From PXRE01 sp964435625 (GTDB lineage: Archaea; Halobacteriota; Halobacteria; Halobacteriales; PXRE01), in the NCBI GenBank assembly GCA_964435625.1, contig CAYTAG010000132.1:1-9970 (forward strand): a stretch of 9,970 nt of DNA. Reading direction: 5' to 3'. A program made the position numbers and the translations under genes. Positions 6,208 to 9,970 of this stretch are shown here, one piece after another. The notes under the pieces are model-generated. The model saw only the letters and a list, made by a program, of their open reading frames with translations. It was not told the DNA's origin and made no database searches. How positions within the stretch are numbered: the first letter of the stretch is position 1; every line of letters starts with the position of its first letter.

Positions 6208-7197
6208 TCAACTCACGTCGAAGACGCGGGACAGCGCCACGGCGGGGACGAGAAACGCCAGCGCCGCGGCCGCCCAGCCGACGCCCGTGCCGGCGGCGAA
6301 CGCGGCGTCGAATATCACCAGGCCAAGCACGCAGGCGCCGACCGCCGGGCCGACCGTCTCGGGCACCGGGTCCGCGTAGGCCCGCCGGAGGGGCCGTCCG
6401 GTCCACCACAGGAACGCCGTCGCGAGCGCGGCCGAGACGGCGGACTCGATGGGACCAGGCCCGAGAACCGCGAGGTACCCCGCTACCGCGACGACGGCCA
6501 GCAGCGCGCCGGCGGCGGCGACGGCCACTGCGCCGCGGCCGCCGTCCCCCGTCTCGCCCGCTGCCATGTACGTCACCGCGGCGATGTAGACGACCACGAC
6601 GACCGGGACGGCGAGTGTCACGGCAGGGAGGGCCGCCCACGCCTCGGCGAACGCCGACGGGAGGTCCGGCGGCAGGCCGACAGTCGTCCCGAGGAGCACG
6701 TTCAGCCCGCGGGTCAGCCCCATCGCCAGGAAGCCGGCCGCCGACCCCTTGAGGACGCCGTCGTAGAGGACGACGGCGGCGGCGAGGACGGCCGCGACCG
6801 CTCCGCCGGCGAACCCGGCCGCAGCGCCGGCCGCGACGACCCCGGCCGCGAGCAGGACGCCGCCGAGGCCGAACGCCGCGGTCCGGGAGACGCGCCCCGA
6901 GGGGATCGGTCGTTCGGGGCGCTCGCGGGCGTCCTCGGGTGCGTCGAAGGCGTCGTTCAGCGTCGTCCCGGCGGCGTAGAGCAGCACCGAGGCGACGGCC
7001 AGTCCGGCGACGGTCGCGGGGTCGACGTCCCGGGCGGCTACGTCGGCAGCGCCGGCTTCCTGGACGCCCGCGACGAGCGCGGCGCCGAGGATCACGTCCG
7101 GCGGCGCGGTGAACAGGTTCGGAACGCGGACGAGTTCGGCGTACGCGCCGAGCGTCCGCCCGGGGTCACTCGTGGCGGCGGTTCCGGCGTCGCTCAC
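6208..7197 (-). CDS. UbiA-family integral membrane protein, EboC-like
   Basis: This 329-residue polytopic protein is in the UbiA prenyltransferase superfamily, which transfers prenyl groups to acceptor rings or sugars in the membrane. Several Ala/Val/Leu-rich helices are evident. The N-terminal VRVPNLFTAPPDVILG and the mid-protein MGLTRGLNVLLG resemble the EboC subgroup. The first Asp-rich motif is present as N81-D82-x2-D85-x3-D89, followed by RPERPIPSG. The second Asp-rich motif of classical UbiA enzymes is not seen; the corresponding loop reads MAAGETGDGGR (about 211-221). The start is GTG at 7197, which immediately follows the TAG of the TIM-barrel gene (TAGGTG), so the two are cotranscribed and probably translationally coupled. 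Its end faces the exported dehydrogenase, 26 nt away. Catalytic activity is not certain. Confidence 0.85.
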   Translation of the reverse strand: MSDAGTAATSDPGRTLGAYAELVRVPNLFTAPPDVILGAALVAGVQEAGAADVAARDVDPATVAGLAVASVLLYAAGTTLNDAFDAPEDARERPERPIPSGRVSRTAAFGLGGVLLAAGVVAAGAAAGFAGGAVAAVLAAAVVLYDGVLKGSAAGFLAMGLTRGLNVLLGTTVGLPPDLPSAFAEAWAALPAVTLAVPVVVVVYIAAVTYMAAGETGDGGRGAVAVAAAGALLAVVAVAGYLAVLGPGPIESAVSAALATAFLWWTGRPLRRAYADPVPETVGPAVGACVLGLVIFDAAFAAGTGVGWAAAALAFLVPAVALSRVFDVS

Positions 7198-8028
7198 CTA
7201 CGCCCACCCGTGGTCCTCCAGGTACGCCATCGCCCCGCGTGCGGTCTCGGCGGGCGTCTCCTGGTAGGGGTACAGTTCGACGGTGACGAAGCCGTCGTAG
7301 CCCCGGTCCTCCAGCGCGGTCAGGAAGCCCTCGATGTCCATCGCGCCCTCGCCCAGTTGCGTGTGCTCGTGAGTGCGGTCTTCGGGGATGTCCTCCAGGT
7401 GGTAGTGGCGGGCGTACTCCCCGAGCACCTCGACGGCTTCGGCGGGATCCTCGCCGACGCAGAACAGGTGTCCGGCGTCGAAGTTGCAGCCGACGGCGTC
7501 GGAGTCGATCCGGTCCATGAAATCGAGGAACTGGTCGGTCGTCTCGATCAGCAGGTCCGGTTCGGGTTCGACCAGCAGGTCCACCCCCAGTCGCTCGGCC
7601 GTGGGAACGACTTCCCGGAGGCCCTGGGCGAACGTCTCCATCCCCCAGCGGTGGTCTCGGCCCTCCGGGAGCGGGCCGCCGGGTTCGACGGAGATGTACT
7701 CGGCACCGAGGTCGTCGGCCAGGTGCAACGCCTCGCGGGTGTAGTCGATCCGGCGCTGGCGGTACTCGGCGTCCGTCTCGACGAACGAGGGGTGGTGGAA
7801 GTCCTCGATGGCCGTCAACATGAACGCGTTGCAGTTGCTGATCGCCAGGTCGTGCTCGTCGAGGGTGGCCAGGACGGCCGCGACGTCCTCGTCGCCGGTC
7901 GCCGGCGGGTACAGGTGCGGTTCGTCGAACAGCAACTCCACGCCGTCGTAGCTCGCGTCGGCGACGGCCTCGATGGCTTCCGCGAGCGTGTACTCCCGGA
8001 AGGCGTTGGTGGAGAAGCCGAAGTTCAT
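7198..8028 (-). CDS. Sugar-phosphate isomerase/epimerase-like TIM-barrel protein (copy 2), EboE-type candidate
   Basis: This 276-residue member of the xylose-isomerase-like TIM-barrel superfamily starts MNFGFSTNAF at the ATG at 8028; the open frame further upstream is antisense to the channel gene and is ignored. Likely metal ligands are E154 or E156 (VEPEP), D184 (NFDAGH), H210 (YHLEDI) and E251 (VELYPY). Their spacing is close to that of D-tagatose 3-epimerase (E152, D185, H211, E246 from family knowledge), with H187 matching its substrate-contacting His. The downstream UbiA gene begins at the very next base, giving a two-gene operon and pointing to a shared pathway. A TIM barrel of this family beside UbiA is the EboE/EboC pairing of ebo clusters. 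A hydroxypyruvate isomerase or sugar epimerase acting on an unknown substrate remains equally possible. Confidence 0.88.
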   Translation of the reverse strand: MNFGFSTNAFREYTLAEAIEAVADASYDGVELLFDEPHLYPPATGDEDVAAVLATLDEHDLAISNCNAFMLTAIEDFHHPSFVETDAEYRQRRIDYTREALHLADDLGAEYISVEPGGPLPEGRDHRWGMETFAQGLREVVPTAERLGVDLLVEPEPDLLIETTDQFLDFMDRIDSDAVGCNFDAGHLFCVGEDPAEAVEVLGEYARHYHLEDIPEDRTHEHTQLGEGAMDIEGFLTALEDRGYDGFVTVELYPYQETPAETARGAMAYLEDHGWA

Positions 8029-8052
8029 ACCTTCGGGGAGTGGCTGTCGGCG

Positions 8053-8062
8053 TTTTGTTACA
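8053..8062 (-). promoter_or_regulatory. TATA-like element of the TIM barrel 2 - UbiA operon
   Basis: The minus-strand sequence TGTAACAAAA is the most AT-rich stretch of the 114-nt divergent region and is centred about 29 nt upstream of the ATG at 8028. That fits a leaderless or nearly leaderless transcript for the operon. Confidence 0.45.
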
Positions 8063-8113
8063 GAGCGGTTATCGGTGCCGGCGTCCGGGTAACGGCGGCT
8101 TGCCGGGGAGCGG

Positions 8114-8120
8114 CTTTTGG
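8114..8120 (+). promoter_or_regulatory. Possible TATA element of the K+ channel gene
   Basis: CTTTTGG is centred about 26 nt before the GTG at 8143 and is the only T-rich patch near that distance. There is no Shine-Dalgarno before the GTG. The match to a TATA box is weak, and the position is the main argument. Confidence 0.35.
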
Positions 8121-8142
8121 TCGTCGGCCGGCTAGCCCCCTC

Positions 8143-9801
8143 GTGAGGTCCCTCAGGGACTTCCTGGACGTACGCTCGCCGTCGGACCTGACCCGGCGCC
8201 AGCGGTTGCTCGTGAAGTACGCGCTGGCCGTCGTGGGTATCATCCTGCTGTACACCCTGGTCTACAACTGGGGGATGCGGAACCTGGAGGGCGACGAGCA
8301 CTCCATCTTCCGGTCGTTCCAGACGGTCGTCGAGTTGATGACGACGACGGGCTTCGGGGCTGACGCCCCCTGGACGACGCCGTGGATGAACGTGCTGGTC
8401 GTGTGGATGCAGCTGTCGGGCGTCGTCATCGGCCTGCTCACGCTCCGGATCCTGATTATCCCGCTGTTCGAGCGGACGCCGATGGACCTCTCGGACCGGC
8501 TGACCCCGAAGGACGACCACGTCGTCATCGCCGGGTACCGCCGGGGCAGCGGCGTCCTGCTGGACGAACTCGAACGGCTCGACGTCGAGTACGTCCTGAT
8601 CGACGCCGACGAGGCCGAAGCCAAGCGGCTCTCGGACGCCGGCTACCAGGTCATCACCGGCAATCCGGAGGCCGCCGGGACCCTGGAACGCGCCAGCGTC
8701 CGGGACGCCGAGACGGTCGTGGCCGACGCCGGCAGCCGGAACGCCAGCGTCCTGCTGACGGCGATGGACCTCAACGGGGACGTCCGGACCGTCGCGCTCA
8801 CGGCGTCGCCGGGTCAGAACCGGGCGTTCGGGCGAGTCGGCGTCGACAGCATCCTCTCCCCCCACGCGCTCGTCGGCCGTCGGCTCGCCCACAAGGCCGC
8901 CGCCTCGGTCACGGTGCCAGAGGGGACGCCGGTCGGCGAGGACGTCGAACTCAGGGAGGTGCTGGTCCGCCGCGACAGCCCGCTGCACGGCGTCGCGGTC
9001 GGCGACTCGCCGTTCGTCGAGCACCCCCGGCTCACGCTGGTCGCGGGGTGGTTCGACGGCGACCTGCGGCTGCCGCCGGCCCCGACCGACCGGCTGGCGC
9101 CGAACACCGTCCTCCTGGTCGCGGGCCCCCCGACCGCCATCGAGCAGGTGCGGATGGGGACGGTGGGCGTCCGGTCGGCCCGCGAGCACTCCGACCTCGT
9201 CGTCGCTGGCGCGGGCGAGGGCGGGCAGGCAGCCGTCGACGCACTCCCGGGGGACGTCTCGGTGACGACGGTCGACCTCGCGGACCGCGAGGGCGTCGAC
9301 GTGGTGGGCGACGCCGGCGACCCCGAGACGCTGGTCGAGGCCGGCATCGAGGACGCGACGGCGCTGATCGTCACCGTCGACGACGACGCGACCGCGCTGC
9401 TGGCCATCGCGCTGACCCGGTCGCTGACCGACGAGATCGAGATCCTCGCGCGGGTGACCGACACCGGGAAGGTCCGGACCGCGTTCGGCGCCGGCGCCGA
9501 CTACGTGCTGTCGGTCCAGCGGACGACCGCCCGGCTGCTCGCCCGCGAGATCTACGGCGAGGACGTCGTCTCGCCAGTCAGCCAGATCCGCCTCGTTCGA
9601 ACGACCGGGGACGCGCTCGCCGGACAGTCACTCGCGGAGGTCAACGGCGACCCGCGGGCGGGATGGGTGGCCGTCGGCGTCCAGCGCGACGGCCGGTTCC
9701 GGACCGACGACGCCGTCGAGGTCGGGGCGGACGACGTCGTCCTGGTCGCCGGCAGCGACGAAATGATCCAGGCGTTCGAGGGCGAACGGGTCGAGTCGTA
9801 G
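8143..9801 (+). CDS. Two-TM potassium channel with duplicated RCK (TrkA-N/TrkA-C) modules
   Basis: This 552-residue protein has a first membrane helix at about 25-43, a pore loop with filter-like TTTGFG (67-72), and a second helix at about 82-109. That is the Ion_trans_2 layout of MthK-like channels. The cytoplasmic part carries two RCK modules: TrkA_N about 125-240 with TrkA_C about 260-330, and TrkA_N about 350-465 with TrkA_C about 478-545. Such channels gate K+ flux in response to ligands on RCK, important for cells with molar internal K+. RCK1 has a non-canonical nucleotide loop, GYRRGSG (131-137), while RCK2 has an intact GAGEGG (356-361). The GTG start is chosen because the upstream frame overlaps the divergent operon antisense, and because a TATA-like element lies 26 nt before it. 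The gene ends 9 nt from the convergent TatD-like gene. Confidence 0.88.
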   Translation: MRSLRDFLDVRSPSDLTRRQRLLVKYALAVVGIILLYTLVYNWGMRNLEGDEHSIFRSFQTVVELMTTTGFGADAPWTTPWMNVLVVWMQLSGVVIGLLTLRILIIPLFERTPMDLSDRLTPKDDHVVIAGYRRGSGVLLDELERLDVEYVLIDADEAEAKRLSDAGYQVITGNPEAAGTLERASVRDAETVVADAGSRNASVLLTAMDLNGDVRTVALTASPGQNRAFGRVGVDSILSPHALVGRRLAHKAAASVTVPEGTPVGEDVELREVLVRRDSPLHGVAVGDSPFVEHPRLTLVAGWFDGDLRLPPAPTDRLAPNTVLLVAGPPTAIEQVRMGTVGVRSAREHSDLVVAGAGEGGQAAVDALPGDVSVTTVDLADREGVDVVGDAGDPETLVEAGIEDATALIVTVDDDATALLAIALTRSLTDEIEILARVTDTGKVRTAFGAGADYVLSVQRTTARLLAREIYGEDVVSPVSQIRLVRTTGDALAGQSLAEVNGDPRAGWVAVGVQRDGRFRTDDAVEVGADDVVLVAGSDEMIQAFEGERVES

Positions 9802-9810
9802 GCGGGCGAC

Positions 9811-9970
9811 CTACAGTTCGTACTCGAAGTTCGGCGACTGGCTGAAAAAGTCGTGGGGGTTCTCCAGCACCACCTTGCGGACCTCCTCGCGCGGCCAGCC
9901 GCGGTCGAGCATCTCGTCGCGGGCCTTCGGCACCGCCAGGGGGTCCGAGGGGTCCCAGTCGGCGGCGCTG
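9811..9970 (-). CDS. TatD-like / COG1099-type metal-dependent hydrolase, C-terminal 52 residues
   Basis: Reading left from the window edge, the frame encodes SAADWDPSDPLAVPKARDEM, continues through LENPHDFF and ends in FEYEL with a TAG at 9813-9811. The SAADW-SDPLAVPK strand and the final ENPHDFF helix resemble the last barrel strand and terminal helix of TatD-family TIM-barrel hydrolases of the COG1099/EboB type, where the Asp in this strand is a metal ligand. Only the C-terminus is in the window, so family assignment is tentative. It lies on the same strand as the UbiA and TIM-barrel operon but is separated from it by the opposite-strand channel gene. Confidence 0.65.
   Translation of the reverse strand, partial: SAADWDPSDPLAVPKARDEMLDRGWPREEVRKVVLENPHDFFSQSPNFEYEL

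Noticed and set aside
3515..6640. Very long minus-strand open frame (about 1041 codons) opposite the exported dehydrogenase
   Set aside because: It is an antisense shadow: high GC and the Gly-triplet tracts suppress stops on the other strand. The encoded sequence has low-complexity Ala/Thr/Ser runs and no recognisable domain, while the plus strand encodes clear cupredoxin and propeller motifs.
7210..8142. Upstream plus-strand extension of the K+ channel frame
   Set aside because: It is antisense to the TIM-barrel gene and shows no membrane or domain signal. The channel's N-terminus and first helix are complete from the GTG at 8143.
8029..9189. Upstream N-terminal extension of TIM barrel 2
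   Set aside because: The in-frame extension is antisense to the K+ channel gene and is not acidic or domain-like. The conserved barrel begins exactly at the Met encoded at 8028, just after a TATA-like element.

Overview
The window looks like chromosomal DNA of a haloarchaeon (class Halobacteria). It is very GC-rich, and the predicted proteins are strongly acidic (Asp/Glu-rich, few Lys). Several starts lack a Shine-Dalgarno but have a TATA-like element about 26-30 nt upstream, as expected for leaderless transcripts. The architectures (multi-PAS sensor, Tat-exported copper/propeller protein, K+ channel with two RCK modules) also fit. No rRNA, tRNA, CRISPR array, insertion sequence or integrase was seen. 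The window is densely coded: the longest non-coding stretch is 229 bases.

Layout from left to right. (1) 1-2259, minus: 5' portion of a large multi-PAS sensor with five complete PAS domains and the start of a sixth; its output domain lies beyond the left edge. (2) 2377-3225, minus: sugar-phosphate isomerase/epimerase-like TIM barrel. (3) 3455-6181, plus: 908-residue Tat-exported mosaic with an N-terminal cupredoxin, then a glucose/sorbosone-dehydrogenase-type (PQQ family) beta-propeller interrupted by a YxFxxD 'secreted repeat' domain between low-complexity linkers, then a Gly-rich C-terminal tail. (4) 6208-7197, minus: UbiA-family membrane protein resembling EboC. (5) 7198-8028, minus: a second TIM-barrel isomerase, paralogous to (2), whose stop codon directly abuts the UbiA start. 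(6) 8143-9801, plus: two-helix K+ channel with two RCK/TrkA modules. (7) 9811-9970, minus: C-terminal end of a TatD-like (COG1099-type) metal-dependent hydrolase.

Working together: genes 4, 5 and 7 (UbiA, TIM barrel, TatD-like) match the family types of EboC, EboE and EboB from the bacterial/algal ebo cluster. That cluster is linked to export or maturation of secondary metabolites such as scytonemin precursors. Here the potassium channel separates two of these genes on the opposite strand, and a paralogous second TIM barrel lies about 4 kb away, across the exported dehydrogenase. The plausible theme is envelope-associated small-molecule metabolism plus extracytoplasmic redox chemistry, but the substrates cannot be read from sequence. 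The PAS sensor and the K+ channel are probably independent units.
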